Notes: a model not told the origin generated them from the letters alone. A DNA stretch of 64,000 nucleotides from Geodermatophilus obscurus (GCF_900143215.1 NZ_FRDM01000003.1:1-64000), one strand, 5' to 3'. Counted from the stretch's first letter, positions 38,673 through 48,762 are shown. Numbers and translations: made by a program.

Positions 38673-40178
38673 ATGGGCGTGCGGCGGGTCATGGGCACCG
38701 AGGTCGAGTACGGCATCTCGGTGCCCGGGCAGCCGACGGCGAACCCGACGACGTTGTCGAGCCAGGTGGTGAACGCCTGGGCGGTGGCCGAGGCGCCCAC
38801 GCCCCGCCGGCCGCGCTGGGACTTCGAGGAGGAGTCGCCGCTGCGCGACGCCCGCGGCTTCGACCTGTCCCCGGCCCAGGCGCTGGACCACAACGACCTG
38901 GAGGAGGACTCGGGGATGGCCAACGTCATCCTGACCAACGGGGCCCGCCTCTACGTCGACCACGCGCACCCGGAGTACTCGACGCCGGAGGTCACCAACC
39001 CGCGCGACGTCGTCCTGTGGGACAAGGCGGGGGAGCAGGTGATGGCCGAGGCAGCCCGGCGGGCCGCGCGCGTCCCGGGCACCCAGCCGATCCAGCTGTA
39101 CAAGAACAACACCGACGGCAAGGGCGCGTCCTACGGCGCGCACGAGAACTACCTGATGGACCGGCGGACGCCGTTCCTCGACATCATCCGCGGGCTCATC
39201 CCCTTCTTCGTGACCCGCCAGGTGGTGGCCGGCTCGGGGCGCGTGGGCATCGGCACCGAGAGCCGCACGCAGGGCTTCCAGCTCTCCCAGCGCGCGGACT
39301 TCTTCGAGGTCGAGGTGGGGCTGGAGACGACGCTCAAGCGGCCGATCATCAACACCCGCGACGAGCCGCACGCCGACGCCGACAAGTACCGCCGACTGCA
39401 CGTGATCATCGGTGACGCCAACCTCGCCGAGCTGTCCACCTACCTGAAGGTCGGGACGACGTCGCTGGTGCTGGACATGATCGAGGCGCGCACCCTGACC
39501 CGGGACCTCTCCCTCGAGGAGCCGGTCGCGGAGCTGCAGGCGATCAGCCACGACCCGTCGCTGACCCACCGGGTGCGGCTGCGCGACGGGCGCCGGATGA
39601 CGGCGCTGGAGGTGCAGCAGACCTACCTGGAGATGGCGCAGCGGCACGTCGACCGGCACGGGGAGGACGACGGCCAGTCCGCCGACGTGCTGCGCCGGTG
39701 GGCCGAGGTGCTCGAGGACCTGGCCGTCGACCCGATGCGCTGCGCCGACCGGCTGGACTGGCCGGCGAAGCTGCGGCTGCTGGAGGGCTACCGCTCCCGC
39801 GACGGCCTCGCGTGGGGGGACTCCCGCCTGCACCTGGTGGACCTGCAGTACTCCGACGTGCGGCCGGAGAAGGGGCTGTACCACCGGCTGGTGTCGCGCG
39901 GGTCGATGCGGCGGATGCTGACCGACGACGAGGTGACGCAGGCGATGGTGCACCCCCCGTCGGACACCCGGGCCTTCTTCCGCGGGGAGTGCCTGCGCCG
40001 CTATCCGGCCCAGGTGGCCGCGGCGTCGTGGGACTCGGTGGTCTTCGACCTCGGCCGGGAGAACCTGGTCCGCATCCCGACCATGGAGCCGCTGCGGGGC
40101 ACTCGGGACCACGTCGGCGCGCTGTTCGAGTCGACGTCCTCGGCGCAGGAGCTCGTCGACACCATCACCGGCGGCTGA
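38673..40178 (+). CDS. dop: Pup deamidase/depupylase Dop
   Basis: A 501-residue member of the glutamine-synthetase-like PafA/Dop family. It converts the C-terminal Gln of Pup to Glu and removes Pup from substrates. [19 protein letters not shown] opens the fold. The catalytic Asp lies in the HPEYSTPE stretch. The Dop-specific loop [20 protein letters not shown] is present (about 45-65) and is absent from the PafA at 43316. [20 protein letters not shown] is the shared signature. A second ATG (38691) is also possible. Upstream of pup. Confidence 0.95.
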   Translation: MGVRRVMGTEVEYGISVPGQPTANPTTLSSQVVNAWAVAEAPTPRRPRWDFEEESPLRDARGFDLSPAQALDHNDLEEDSGMANVILTNGARLYVDHAHPEYSTPEVTNPRDVVLWDKAGEQVMAEAARRAARVPGTQPIQLYKNNTDGKGASYGAHENYLMDRRTPFLDIIRGLIPFFVTRQVVAGSGRVGIGTESRTQGFQLSQRADFFEVEVGLETTLKRPIINTRDEPHADADKYRRLHVIIGDANLAELSTYLKVGTTSLVLDMIEARTLTRDLSLEEPVAELQAISHDPSLTHRVRLRDGRRMTALEVQQTYLEMAQRHVDRHGEDDGQSADVLRRWAEVLEDLAVDPMRCADRLDWPAKLRLLEGYRSRDGLAWGDSRLHLVDLQYSDVRPEKGLYHRLVSRGSMRRMLTDDEVTQAMVHPPSDTRAFFRGECLRRYPAQVAAASWDSVVFDLGRENLVRIPTMEPLRGTRDHVGALFESTSSAQELVDTITGG

Positions 40179-40280
40179 CCACGCCGGTCGGTCGGCCTCC
40201 GTTCGTCGCAGCCCACGGGTAACTTCAGCACCAGGCACCCGTCACAGGGCACCAGCCACGACCTGCACCTGGAGGAACCC

Positions 40281-40490
40281 ATGGCCACGAGGGACAGCGG
40301 CGGTCAGCAGCGCTCGACGCGCAGCCGGGAGGAGACCGACGAGGTCGAGGCGTCGGTCGACACCGAGGTCGCCGAGCGCCACAAGGAGGTCACCGAGGAC
40401 CTCGACTCCATCCTCGACGAGATCGACGAGGTATTGGAGGAGAATTCGGAGGAATTCGTGCGTAGTTATGTACAAAAGGGAGGGCAATAG
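40281..40490 (+). CDS. pup: Prokaryotic ubiquitin-like protein Pup
   Basis: A 69-residue disordered tag protein ending in GGQ. The terminal Gln must be deamidated by Dop before PafA links it to lysines. DLDSILDEIDEVLEENSEEF is the Mpa-binding helix region. GGAGGA precedes the ATG. The first 150 bases are GC-rich, but from about 40432 the codons turn AT-rich (GTA TTG, AAT, TTC, AGT TAT GTA CAA). This shift continues into the HNH gene leader. Confidence 0.97.
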   Translation: MATRDSGGQQRSTRSREETDEVEASVDTEVAERHKEVTEDLDSILDEIDEVLEENSEEFVRSYVQKGGQ

Positions 40491-40525
40491 ACATTCCCTC
40501 TGTGGGTTAGAAAACGGCAGACGCA

Positions 40526-41239
40526 ATGGCTGTCCAGAAATACTGTCGCGATTGCGGCGAGGCTCGACCGGCGAGCGAGTTCACCAAGGATCGTCGGCGG
40601 GTGGACGGCTTGGCGTTCTACTGCAAGACGCACGCACGGCTACGATTGCGGCGGTCGCAGGACGCCAAGCGCGGTGGTCCGCCGACGCATCGCTTTGCCC
40701 GAGACGTCCAAGTGCCTCCTGGCCACAAGTGGTGTCCCGACTGCGCGACGGTGAAGCCTCTCGACGGGTTCGTCCGCAATGCAGGCCTCCCTTCGGGTCG
40801 GGCTCCGTACTGCAAGCCGTGCCACAACCTCCGAGGGAAGTCGTCGAGGGATAAGGTGGGCGGCTCGCGGACGTACCACCTCAAGAAGCGATACGGGATC
40901 ACCGCCGCCGATGCGGACGCGATGCTGGCAGCGCAGGGCGGCCTCTGCGCCATCTGCGGCGTCGCAGCAGCGGAGCACGTCGACCACGACCACGACACGG
41001 GCGGGGTTCGCGAGTTGCTGTGCTTCAACTGCAACGGCGGGCTCGGACAGTTCAAGGACGACCCCGAGGTGCTCCGCGTGGCCGCTGACTACGTCGAGCG
41101 ACACCGCGCCCTGCTGCGATCCGTCAACAACCGGCCGGAGGCCGGGAAGGCGTCCGGCCAGCGCCGGCCTGGCGTCGCGCGTGACCGGCGGTGCAGCCAT
41201 GGGTTCGCCCGCTGGAAGGCGATGCACGTGGGCGATTGA
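40526..41239 (+). CDS. HNH endonuclease, recombination endonuclease VII-like
   Basis: A 237-residue protein. Two Cys-pair modules ([13 protein letters not shown] and [13 protein letters not shown]) precede an endonuclease VII domain: [20 protein letters not shown], then [17 protein letters not shown], then [20 protein letters not shown]. The His and Asp pair and zinc cysteines of a His-Me finger nuclease are intact. It lies between pup and prcB, where many actinobacteria have no gene. The leader is AT-rich and no strong ribosome site is seen. It could be a homing-type insertion or a resident regulator; I cannot tell. Confidence 0.85.
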   Translation: MAVQKYCRDCGEARPASEFTKDRRRVDGLAFYCKTHARLRLRRSQDAKRGGPPTHRFARDVQVPPGHKWCPDCATVKPLDGFVRNAGLPSGRAPYCKPCHNLRGKSSRDKVGGSRTYHLKKRYGITAADADAMLAAQGGLCAICGVAAAEHVDHDHDTGGVRELLCFNCNGGLGQFKDDPEVLRVAADYVERHRALLRSVNNRPEAGKASGQRRPGVARDRRCSHGFARWKAMHVGD

Positions 41240-41382
41240 GCGTCGGGCGATCGCCTCGGCCCGCTCCCGTGTCGAGGCGGCACGCTGTTCGCCCTGGCAC
41301 CGGACAGCCACCGGTCCGGGTCGCCGGTAGGGTCGCGAACAGGCGCACGGGAGACACCGGCACGCGGGCGAGAGGCGGATGG

Positions 41383-42225
41383 GTGAGCGAGTACTCGGCT
41401 GGCCGGAGCGGGTTCACGCCCGCGTATCTGGACCGGGTGGGGTCCTCGTTCACCGACTTCTTGGCGGTGGCGGCGCCCGACCTGCTGCCGGGCCGCCGTC
41501 CGGTGCCGCAGATCCCGGTCGGGAACGTCACGCCGCACGGCACCACGATCGTCTCGGTCACCTACGACGGCGGCGTCCTCATGGGCGGCGACCGGCGGGC
41601 AACCATGGGCAACCTGATCTCCAGCCGGGACATCGAGAAGGTCTACCCGGCCGACGCCTGGTCGGTCATCGGCATCGCCGGCGCGGCCGGCATCGCCATC
41701 GAGATGGTCCGGCTGTACCAGGTCGAGTTGGAGCACTACGAGAAGATCGAGGGCCTCACGCTCTCCCTCGACGGCAAGGCCAACCGGCTGGCCCAGATGA
41801 TCCGCGGCAACCTCGGCGCCGCGCTGCAGGGCCTGGCCGTCGTCCCGCTGTTCGCCGGCTTCGACCTCGACGCCGCCCCGGGCGCCGCCCCCGGGCGGAT
41901 CTTCAGCTACGACGTCACCGGCGGGAACTACGAGGAGCGCGGCTACTCCGCCGTCGGCTCCGGTTCGCTGTTCGCCCGCAACTCGCTGAAGAAGACCTGG
42001 CGGCCGGACCTGGACGGCGACGCCGCCACCCGCAGCCTGGTCGAGGCGCTCTACGACGCCGCCGACGACGACTCCGCGACCGGCGGCCCCGACCCGGTGC
42101 GCCGGCTGTACCCGATCGTCTACCGGGTCGACGCCGAGGGCGCGGTCCGGCTCGGCGACGACGAGATCGCCGCCGTCGCCACCGGCATCATCGACGAGCG
42201 GTCCGCCGCGGACGGGCAGGGCTGA
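41383..42225 (+). CDS. prcB: 20S proteasome subunit beta
   Basis: A 280-residue precursor whose propeptide is cut before Thr54 ([20 protein letters not shown]). This exposes the N-terminal nucleophile. The GTG at 41383 ([20 protein letters not shown]) is chosen over an upstream frame to 41191 that overlaps the HNH gene. Catalytic Asp and Lys positions follow in GGDRRAT and SRDIEKVYP. It forms the inner beta rings. Four bases separate it from prcA. Confidence 0.95.
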   Translation: MSEYSAGRSGFTPAYLDRVGSSFTDFLAVAAPDLLPGRRPVPQIPVGNVTPHGTTIVSVTYDGGVLMGGDRRATMGNLISSRDIEKVYPADAWSVIGIAGAAGIAIEMVRLYQVELEHYEKIEGLTLSLDGKANRLAQMIRGNLGAALQGLAVVPLFAGFDLDAAPGAAPGRIFSYDVTGGNYEERGYSAVGSGSLFARNSLKKTWRPDLDGDAATRSLVEALYDAADDDSATGGPDPVRRLYPIVYRVDAEGAVRLGDDEIAAVATGIIDERSAADGQG

Positions 42226-42229
42226 CGCC

Positions 42230-43093
42230 ATGACGATGCCGTACTACGCCTCGCCCGAGCAGCTGATGCGGGACAAGTCGGAGTACGCCCGCAAGGGCAT
42301 CTCCCGCGGCCGCAGCGTCGCCGTCGTCACCTACGCCGACGGCGTGCTGTTCATCGCCGAGAACCCCAGCTCGACGCTGCACAAGGTCGGCGAGCTCTAC
42401 GACCGGATCGGCTTCGCCGCCGTCGGCCGTTACAGCGAGTTCGAGAGCCTGCGGGTGGCCGGCGTGCGGCTGGCCGACGTCCGCGGCTACTCCTACAACC
42501 GCCGCGACGTCACCGGCCGGGTCATCGCCAACGCCTACGCGCAGACCCTGGGTGAGGTCTTCACCCAGCAGATGAAGCCCTTCGAGGTCGAGCTGTGCGT
42601 CGCCGAGGTGGGCGAGACCCCGGAGACCGACCAGCTCTACCGGCTGACCTTCGACGGGTCGGTCGTCGACGAGCCGGACTTCGTCGTCATGGGCGGCCAG
42701 GCCGAGGCGGTCAGCGCGAACCTGCGCGAGCACTTCCTGCCCGGCATGGGGCTGGCCGAGGCGCTGCGGGTCGGCGTCCAGGCCCTGTCGGCGGTCAGCC
42801 CCGCCACCAGCGCCGGCAACGGCGGCCCCGCCCTGCTCACCGCCGAGCAGCTCGAGGTCGCGGTCCTCGACCGGCGGCGGCCCAAGCGGGCCTTCCGCCG
42901 GATCACCGATGCCGCGCTGCGCCCGCTGCTCGACCGGCAGGAGGATGCCGCGGCCGTCACCGGCGAGGAGCCGCACACCGCCGCGCACGCGCCGAGCACG
43001 CCCCAGCCGGGCGCCCCGGCCGGGCTCGGCGACCCCGGCGCGCCGGACACCGGGGGGACGGCGGGCAGCGGGGGAGAGGCACCCACCACCTGA
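42230..43093 (+). CDS. prcA: 20S proteasome subunit alpha
   Basis: A 287-residue outer-ring subunit, starting [20 protein letters not shown], the typical gating N-terminus. [20 protein letters not shown] and [20 protein letters not shown] lie in the core. The C-terminal 45 residues are a Pro/Gly/Ala-rich tail ([19 protein letters not shown]). It forms the pore that docks the Mpa GQYL tail. Directly after prcB; probably one transcript from dop or pup. Confidence 0.95.
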   Translation: MTMPYYASPEQLMRDKSEYARKGISRGRSVAVVTYADGVLFIAENPSSTLHKVGELYDRIGFAAVGRYSEFESLRVAGVRLADVRGYSYNRRDVTGRVIANAYAQTLGEVFTQQMKPFEVELCVAEVGETPETDQLYRLTFDGSVVDEPDFVVMGGQAEAVSANLREHFLPGMGLAEALRVGVQALSAVSPATSAGNGGPALLTAEQLEVAVLDRRRPKRAFRRITDAALRPLLDRQEDAAAVTGEEPHTAAHAPSTPQPGAPAGLGDPGAPDTGGTAGSGGEAPTT

Positions 43094-43315
43094 CCCGGGC
43101 CGACCCGCCGCCTGCCGGCCCCGGGGTGGGGCGACCCCACCGCCACCACCGAGGCGCTCGCCTGCGTGCAGGTCGGCGCGGCCTCGTCGGGCCGCGCCCG
43201 GCGTCGTGCCGGTGCCGCTGGTCCCGCGGACCGGGTCCGCCCCTCCGGTGCCTGAGCCCACCCCGGGCGTGCGCGCCAGCCGCCCGCTGTCGCCATCGGC
43301 GCCTAGGCTCGGTCC

Positions 43316-44674
43316 GTGGAACGACGGATCTTCGGCATCGAGACCGAGTACGGCGTGACGTGCACCTTCCGTGGCCAGCGCCGGCTGTCCCCGGACGAGG
43401 TCGCCCGCTACCTGTTCCGCCGCGTGGTGTCGTGGGGGCGCAGCTCGAACGTCTTCCTGCGCAACGGCTCCCGGCTGTACCTGGACGTGGGCAGCCACCC
43501 CGAGTACGCCACCGCGGAGTGCGACGACCTGTCCGAGCTGGTCGTGCACGACAAGGCCGGCGAGCGGATCCTGGAGGGGCTGCTGGTCGACGCCGAGCAG
43601 CGGCTGGCCGAGGAGGGCGTCACCGGCGACATCTACCTGTTCAAGAACAACACCGACTCCGCCGGCAACAGCTACGGCTGCCACGAGAACTACCTGGTGG
43701 GCCGGCACGGGGAGTTCAGCCGGCTGGCCGACGTGCTGATCCCCTTCCTGGTCAGCCGGCAGATCGTCGTCGGCGCGGGCAAGGTGCTGCAGACCCCGCG
43801 CGGGGCGATCTACTGCATCAGCCAGCGCGCCGAGCACATCTGGGAGGGCGTCTCCTCGGCGACCACCCGCTCCCGGCCGATCATCAACACCCGCGACGAG
43901 CCGCACGCCGACGCCGAGCGCTACCGCCGGCTGCACGTCATCGTCGGGGACTCGAACATGAACGAGACGACGACGCTGCTCAAGGTCGCCGTCACCGACC
44001 TGGTGCTGCGGATGATCGAGGCCGGGGTGCCGATCCGGGACATGACGCTGGAGAACCCGATCCGCGCCATCCGCGAGATCAGCCACGACATGACCGGACG
44101 GCGCAAGGTGCGGCTGGCCAACGGCCGGGAGATGTCGGCGCTGGAGATCCAGTCGGAGTACCACTCCCGCGCCGCGGAGTTCGTCGACCGGGAGGGCTTC
44201 GGCCCGGTGCACCGGCAGATGCTCGAGCTGTGGGGGCGGGTGCTCAAGGCCGTCGACACCGGCGACCTGTCGCTGATCGACCGGGAGATCGACTGGGCCA
44301 CCAAGTACCAGCTGATCGAGCGCTACCGGGCCAAGCGGGACCTGCCGATGAGCTCTCCGCGGATCGCCCAGATGGATCTGGCCTACCACGACATCAGCCG
44401 CACCCGCGGGCTGTACTACCTGCTGGAGCGCAACAACCAGGTCGACCGGGTGGCCCACGAGCCGCGGGTGTTCGAGGCCAAGAACGTGCCCCCGCAGACC
44501 ACCCGGGCCCGGCTGCGCGGGGAGTTCATCCGCCGGGCGCAGGAGAAGCGCCGCGACTTCACCGTCGACTGGGTGCACCTCAAGCTCAACGACCAGGCGC
44601 AGCGCACCGTGCTGTGCAAGGACCCGTTCAAGGCCGTCGACGAGCGCGTCGACAAGCTCATCGCGTCGATGTGA
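43316..44674 (+). CDS. pafA: Pup--protein ligase PafA
   Basis: A 452-residue glutamine-synthetase-like ligase that forms an isopeptide bond between Pup Glu and a substrate lysine, using [23 protein letters not shown] opens the fold with the catalytic Glu. The signature [20 protein letters not shown] and [20 protein letters not shown] are intact. No Dop loop is present. GTG start, 222 bases after prcA. It ends shortly before a convergent gene and a tandem 42-bp repeat. Confidence 0.96.
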   Translation: MERRIFGIETEYGVTCTFRGQRRLSPDEVARYLFRRVVSWGRSSNVFLRNGSRLYLDVGSHPEYATAECDDLSELVVHDKAGERILEGLLVDAEQRLAEEGVTGDIYLFKNNTDSAGNSYGCHENYLVGRHGEFSRLADVLIPFLVSRQIVVGAGKVLQTPRGAIYCISQRAEHIWEGVSSATTRSRPIINTRDEPHADAERYRRLHVIVGDSNMNETTTLLKVAVTDLVLRMIEAGVPIRDMTLENPIRAIREISHDMTGRRKVRLANGREMSALEIQSEYHSRAAEFVDREGFGPVHRQMLELWGRVLKAVDTGDLSLIDREIDWATKYQLIERYRAKRDLPMSSPRIAQMDLAYHDISRTRGLYYLLERNNQVDRVAHEPRVFEAKNVPPQTTRARLRGEFIRRAQEKRRDFTVDWVHLKLNDQAQRTVLCKDPFKAVDERVDKLIASM

Positions 44675-44746
44675 CGTGCCCGAGTGGGCCCCGGAGGGGT
44701 CCGCGAAGGGTGCGTCGGCGGGGCTCAGCGCGACCGGAAACGGTTC

Positions 44747-44872
44747 CTGGCCGCGGTGGAGGCCGGTAGGCCGACCGGGTGCTCAGGCCTGGCCGCGGTG
44801 GAGGCCGGTAGGCCGACCGGGTGCTCAGGCCTGGCCGCGGTGGAGGCCGGTAGGCCGACCGGGTGCTCAGGC
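44747..44872. repeat. Three tandem 42-bp units after pafA
   Basis: Units at 44747, 44789 and 44831 read CTGGCCGCGGTGGAGGCCGG ... GGTGCTCAGGC without visible differences. The stop codon of the convergent DUF3866 gene (44867-44869) lies in the third unit, and equivalent TGA positions occur in the others. So the unit came from duplication of the gene end plus its 3' flank. Confidence 0.85.
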
Positions 44873-45979
44873 CTCGTCGTCGGGGAGCGGGACCTGCAGC
44901 GCGGCGTAGCGGCCGGCGGCCGCCGCGGCCAGGAAGTAGGCGCGCTCCTCGGGGAAGCTGCGGCCCATCGTCGACAGCGGCACGGGGGACAGGCCCAGGG
45001 CCTCCTCCAGCCCGTCGACGTCCATCCACACCACCCGGTTGCGCTCCGGTTGCCCGGCGAGGTCCTCCTCGACCTGGCTGCCCAGCTCCGAGCCCAGCCC
45101 GCGCGGCGCCACCAGCGTCACCCCGCCCAGCGCGACCCGGCCGAACGCGGTCAGCGAGTGGTGGGAGACCCCGCGGTGCCGCGGCCGCGGGTCGGCGTCG
45201 GAGATGCGCAGCGCCCCGACCGGCAACCCGCCGAGCACGGTGACCGCGTTGCACGCCTCGCCGGCGGCCACCCCGGAGAAGCCCCACGGCGTCCCGGTGC
45301 CGAGGTTGCCCGGCCCCTGGCTGACGATCGCCACGTCGGCGCCGAGCACGTGCTTCGCGGCGAGCAGCCCGGTGTGCAGGGTGACCGCCTCCAGGTCGCC
45401 GCCGAAGGCCTGCCCCACGGTGACCACCCCGGCCAGGGACGACGCCAGCGACGACAGCGTGCGGGAGAAGCCGGCGACCAGCGCGCCGCCGTCGGTCATG
45501 ACGTAGGCGACCCTCAGGTCGGGGTCGGTGGCCAGCACGCCGATGAGCGCGGCCGGCAGCGCCGAGTGCAGATCGGCGACGACGACCGGCATCCCGGCGA
45601 GGTCCTCGGCGTCGGCGATGGTGCGGTGGTGCTCGGTGTCCTGCTCGTCGACGCCCTGCACGCTGACCTGCAGCGGCGTGTAGCGGGCCTTGACCAGGTG
45701 GCCGGGTCCGCTGGGGTCCGGCGGCAGCCGGTCGGGGACGGCAACCACGAGCGCGTAGCCGCCGGTGCCCAGCCGCTGCGCCCAGGCCGTGGTGTTGAGC
45801 AGCACGGTGTCGCCGACCTCCGGGACGCCGACCAGCGAGGGGTGCGCCAGCGCCTGCACCTGGCCGTCGCCGTCGACCTCGGCGGTGAGCTCCTGGGCGT
45901 CCCGCCAGGCCCGCCCCAGGGCGGTCACCGTGCCCCGTCGCCACCGGATCCGCTGCTGCGTCGTTCCGCGTTCCCCCAC
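44867..45979 (-). CDS. DUF3866 family protein
   Basis: A 370-residue conserved actinobacterial protein in the Pup-proteasome neighbourhood. VGDTVLLNTTAWAQRLGTGG, then DLAGMPVVVADLHSALPAAL, then VAIVSQGPGNLGTGTPWGFS are typical. No catalytic motif known to me is visible; the fold may bind a phosphate or thiol. It is convergent with pafA and divergent from pafB. The stop is inside the 42-bp repeat. The function is unknown. Confidence 0.87.
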   Translation of the reverse strand: MGERGTTQQRIRWRRGTVTALGRAWRDAQELTAEVDGDGQVQALAHPSLVGVPEVGDTVLLNTTAWAQRLGTGGYALVVAVPDRLPPDPSGPGHLVKARYTPLQVSVQGVDEQDTEHHRTIADAEDLAGMPVVVADLHSALPAALIGVLATDPDLRVAYVMTDGGALVAGFSRTLSSLASSLAGVVTVGQAFGGDLEAVTLHTGLLAAKHVLGADVAIVSQGPGNLGTGTPWGFSGVAAGEACNAVTVLGGLPVGALRISDADPRPRHRGVSHHSLTAFGRVALGGVTLVAPRGLGSELGSQVEEDLAGQPERNRVVWMDVDGLEEALGLSPVPLSTMGRSFPEERAYFLAAAAAGRYAALQVPLPDDEA

Positions 45980-46021
45980 CCGCGCAGGCTAGCCAGCGCC
46001 GCTCCCGGATCGCCCGGCCCC

Positions 46022-46094
46022 CTGCAGGGTCCCGCCGCGCGGCCCCGTCCCGGGTCCCGCCCCGAGCTCGCGAGGGGTGGGGAGGACGGGGGCC
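46022..46094. repeat. GC-rich palindromic repeat between DUF3866 and pafB genes
   Basis: CTGCAGGGTCCCGCCGCGCG ... GGCCCCGTCCCGGGTCCCGC ... CCCCGAGCTCGCGAGGGGTG matches, on the minus strand, the full family consensus. Unlike other copies it lies upstream of two genes, 44 bases ahead of pafB, so it may affect the pafB leader. Confidence 0.7.
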
Positions 46095-46137
46095 TGCCAT
46101 GGCGGGGGGCAGCGGGTCCGTCAACTAGCCTGGGCGT

Positions 46138-47121
46138 GTGGCGGCGAAGCGGGCGGAGCGGCTGGTGAACCTCGTCATCGCCCTGCTCGGCACTCGGCAG
46201 TACGTGACCGCGGCGAAGATCCGGGCCACCGTGCCCGGTTACGAGCCCGACGACGGCACCGCCCGCGCCGACGAGGCGTTCAAGCGGATGTTCGAGCGGG
46301 ACAAGGCCGAGCTGCGCGAGATGGGCGTGCCGCTGGAGACCGGCCGCACCAGCGTCTTCGACACCGAGGACGGCTACCGCATCGCCCGCGCGAACTACGA
46401 GCTGCCCGAGATCACCCTCACCGGCGAGGAGGCCGCCGCGGTGGGCCTGGCGCTGCGGCTGTGGGAGTCCGCGCAGCTGGCCGGGGCCGCGCAGAGCGCG
46501 CTTGTCAAGCTCAAGGCCGCCGGGGTGGACGTGGACACCTCGCGGGCGATCCCGCTGCGCCCACGGCTCGACTCCGACGAGCCGGCCTTCGAGCCCTGCT
46601 ACGCCGCGGCGCGCGACCGCCGGGTGCTGACCTTCGACTACCGCCGTCCCGACGAGGACGCCCCCACCCGCCGGCGCGTGCAGCCCTGGGGCGTCGTCGC
46701 CTGGCACGGCCGCTGGTACCTCGGCGGGCTGGACCTCGACCGGCAGGCGCCGCGGGTCTTCCGGCTCTCCCGTGTCGTGGGCACCCCGAAGGCCACCGGC
46801 CCGGCGGGGGCCTTCGAGCCGCCGGAGGACGTCGACCTGGCGGCGATGGTCGCCGGGCAGTCGCGGGGGGAGGAGCAGCTCGTCGTGGTGCGGGCCCGAC
46901 CCGGCACCGCGGTGGGGCTGCGCCGGCACGCCGTTCCGCTCGGCCCGGCCGAGGACGGGGACGACCGGCTGGAGGTGCGCACCACCGAGCCGATGCGGCT
47001 GGCCGGCGAGATCGCCTCCTACGGGGCCGACGTCGTCGTCGAGGCCCCGGCCGCGGTGCGCGCGGCGGTCGTCGAGCGGCTGACCCGCCTGGCCGCGATG
47101 GCGCCGGAGGGGGCGGCATGA
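46138..47121 (+). CDS. pafB: WYL-domain transcriptional regulator PafB
   Basis: A 327-residue regulator, half of the PafBC activator of the LexA-independent DNA-damage response in mycobacteria. The winged helix covers RLVNLVIALLGTRQYVTAAK, the WYL domain VQPWGVVAWHGRWYLGGLDL, and the C-terminal extension about 250-320. The GTG at 46138 is used. The ATGA overlap with pafC means coupled translation and fits the known heterodimer. Confidence 0.92.
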   Translation: MAAKRAERLVNLVIALLGTRQYVTAAKIRATVPGYEPDDGTARADEAFKRMFERDKAELREMGVPLETGRTSVFDTEDGYRIARANYELPEITLTGEEAAAVGLALRLWESAQLAGAAQSALVKLKAAGVDVDTSRAIPLRPRLDSDEPAFEPCYAAARDRRVLTFDYRRPDEDAPTRRRVQPWGVVAWHGRWYLGGLDLDRQAPRVFRLSRVVGTPKATGPAGAFEPPEDVDLAAMVAGQSRGEEQLVVVRARPGTAVGLRRHAVPLGPAEDGDDRLEVRTTEPMRLAGEIASYGADVVVEAPAAVRAAVVERLTRLAAMAPEGAA

Positions 47122-48143
47122 GCGCCCCCACGACCACCGAGCGCATGACCCGGCTGCTCTCGCTGGTCCCGTACCTCACCGCCCGCCCCGAGGGGGTACC
47201 GCTGGCCGAGGTGGCCCGCGACTTCGGCGTCCCCGAGCGGCAGCTGCGCCGCGACATGGAGCTGCTGTGGATGTGCGGACTGCCCGGCTACGGTCCCGGG
47301 GACCTCATCGACCTGGCCTTCGAGGGCGACCGGGTGCGGGTCACCTTCACCGCCGGCATGGTCCGCCCGCTGCGGCTGACCACCGACGAGGCCGTCGCCC
47401 TGGTCGTCGCGCTGCGCACCCTGCTCGAGCTGCCCGGCCTGGCCGAGCGGGAGGCGGTCAGCCGCGCGCTGGCCAAGGTCTCGGCCGCCGCCGGGCACGC
47501 CACGCAGGGGGGAACGCCGGTGGCGCTGTCGGTCGACGCCAAGGAGCAGGCGCTGGCCGTCGTCCGGGAGGGCCTGGAGCGCGGGCGGGCGCTGCACCTG
47601 CACTACTACGTGCCCACCCGCGACGAGCGGACCGAGCGCACCGTCGACCCGCTGCGGCTGCTGCTGGTCGACGGCCGCTGGTACCTGGAGGCCTGGTCCC
47701 GGGAGGTCGGCGGTGTCCGGCTGTTCCGGCTGGACCGGATCGACGACGTCGAGGTCCTCGACCAGCCGTCCGCGCCCCCGCCGGGGGTGCCGCTGCGCGA
47801 CGTCGACAACGGGCTCTACCAGCCCGAGCCGGGCTCGCCGGTGGTGCGGCTGCGGCTGGCCCGCACCGCCCGCTGGGTGGCCGAGTACTACCCGGTCGAG
47901 GACGTCCGCGAGGTGCCGGACCCGCCCGGCGGCCTCGCGGTCGCGCTGCGCACCGCCGACATGGCGTGGGCCCGGCGGCTGGTGGCCTCCCTCGGCGGAG
48001 CCGCCACCGTCGACGAGCCGGCCGAGCTGGCCGCGGCCGTCGCCGCCGACGCCCGGGCCGCGCTCGGCCGCTATGCAGCCGAGGGGCAGGCAGCCGAGGG
48101 GCAGGCAGCCGAGGGACAGCTGCCGTCCACCTCCGGCGACTAG
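47118..48143 (+). CDS. pafC: WYL-domain transcriptional regulator PafC
   Basis: A 341-residue partner of PafB. The helix-turn-helix is EGVPLAEVARDFGVPERQLR, followed by RDMELLWMCGLPGYGPGDLI, and the WYL module is DPLRLLLVDGRWYLEAWSRE. The ATG overlaps the pafB stop. The last residues are a short repeat (AAEGQ three times) that differs from the usual C-terminus. In mycobacteria, PafBC controls most DNA-repair genes after damage. Confidence 0.92.
   Translation: MSAPTTTERMTRLLSLVPYLTARPEGVPLAEVARDFGVPERQLRRDMELLWMCGLPGYGPGDLIDLAFEGDRVRVTFTAGMVRPLRLTTDEAVALVVALRTLLELPGLAEREAVSRALAKVSAAAGHATQGGTPVALSVDAKEQALAVVREGLERGRALHLHYYVPTRDERTERTVDPLRLLLVDGRWYLEAWSREVGGVRLFRLDRIDDVEVLDQPSAPPPGVPLRDVDNGLYQPEPGSPVVRLRLARTARWVAEYYPVEDVREVPDPPGGLAVALRTADMAWARRLVASLGGAATVDEPAELAAAVAADARAALGRYAAEGQAAEGQAAEGQLPSTSGD
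48075..48119 (+). repeat. Three 15-bp units at the pafC 3' end
   Basis: GCAGCCGAGGGGCAG twice and GCAGCCGAGGGACAG once, coding for AAEGQ each time in PafC. A slippage-prone stretch that lengthens the C-terminal tail without changing frame. Confidence 0.8.
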
Positions 48144-48153
48144 GGTCGGGCCC

Positions 48154-48348
48154 GTGCCGCTGACCGTCGTGTGGATCGCCGTCGCCGTCCTCGCCGTCGT
48201 CGTGCTGGGCGCGCTGGTGTACGGGGTGCTCGGCGCGGCCGGCCGGCTGCGCCGGGAGGTCGCGGCGTTCGAGCGGGAGGTCCGCCCGCTGCTCACCGAG
48301 GCGCAGGCCACCGCCGCCCGAGCGGCGGAGGTCCAGCGCCCCTCCTGA
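48154..48348 (+). CDS. Small membrane protein between pafC and tatA
   Basis: A 64-residue product. A GTG start, 10 bases after the pafC stop, opens a hydrophobic segment (TVVWIAVAVLAVVVLGALVY, residues about 4-26). It is followed by an amphipathic charged helix (RLRREVAAFEREVRPLLTEA). The layout resembles TatA/TatB but without the Tat-specific GP hinge, so it may be a relative or an unrelated helper. Similar small ORFs lie here in related genomes, by my recollection only. Confidence 0.7.
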   Translation: MPLTVVWIAVAVLAVVVLGALVYGVLGAAGRLRREVAAFEREVRPLLTEAQATAARAAEVQRPS

Positions 48349-48435
48349 CCGGCCGGTCCCCCCCCGTTTCGGGGGCGGCAGGACGCCTGCCGGCACGTAG
48401 CATCGACGACGCCACCTGCTGACCTGGAGGACGAC

Positions 48436-48762
48436 ATGGCCGGACTCGGCCCGCTGGAGATCGGCCTGATCATCCTGGCCATCCTGCTGCTCTTCGGTTA
48501 CAAGAAGCTGCCGGACGCCTCGCGCTCGCTGGGCCGCTCGCTGCGCATCTTCAAGGGCGAGATGAAGGGCATGAAGGACGACGACGTCCGCAGCAAGGAC
48601 GCCGCCAGGACCTCCCCGGTGCGCGGCGAGGTCCTGCCGCCGGCGACCGCCGCCGACCGGGAGCGCGAGGCCCTCGAGGCCGAGGCGCGCGCCGCGGAGG
48701 CCCGGGCCGCCGAGCTGCGGGCCCGCGCCACCCAGGCCGGCCCGGCCGACAGCACCCGCTGA
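48436..48762 (+). CDS. tatA: Sec-independent translocase subunit TatA
   Basis: A 108-residue pore-forming subunit of the twin-arginine export system. MAGLGPLEIGLIILAILLLF is the membrane helix, with the short hinge and GYKKLPDASRSLGRSLRIFK forming the amphipathic helix. The C-terminal tail is long and Ala/Glu-rich. GGAGG lies ahead of the ATG. It forms tatA-tatC with the next gene and transports folded proteins across the membrane. Confidence 0.95.
   Translation: MAGLGPLEIGLIILAILLLFGYKKLPDASRSLGRSLRIFKGEMKGMKDDDVRSKDAARTSPVRGEVLPPATAADREREALEAEARAAEARAAELRARATQAGPADSTR

Noticed and set aside
44747-44872. CRISPR array
   Set aside because: Units are directly abutting and identical, with no spacers, and no cas gene is nearby.
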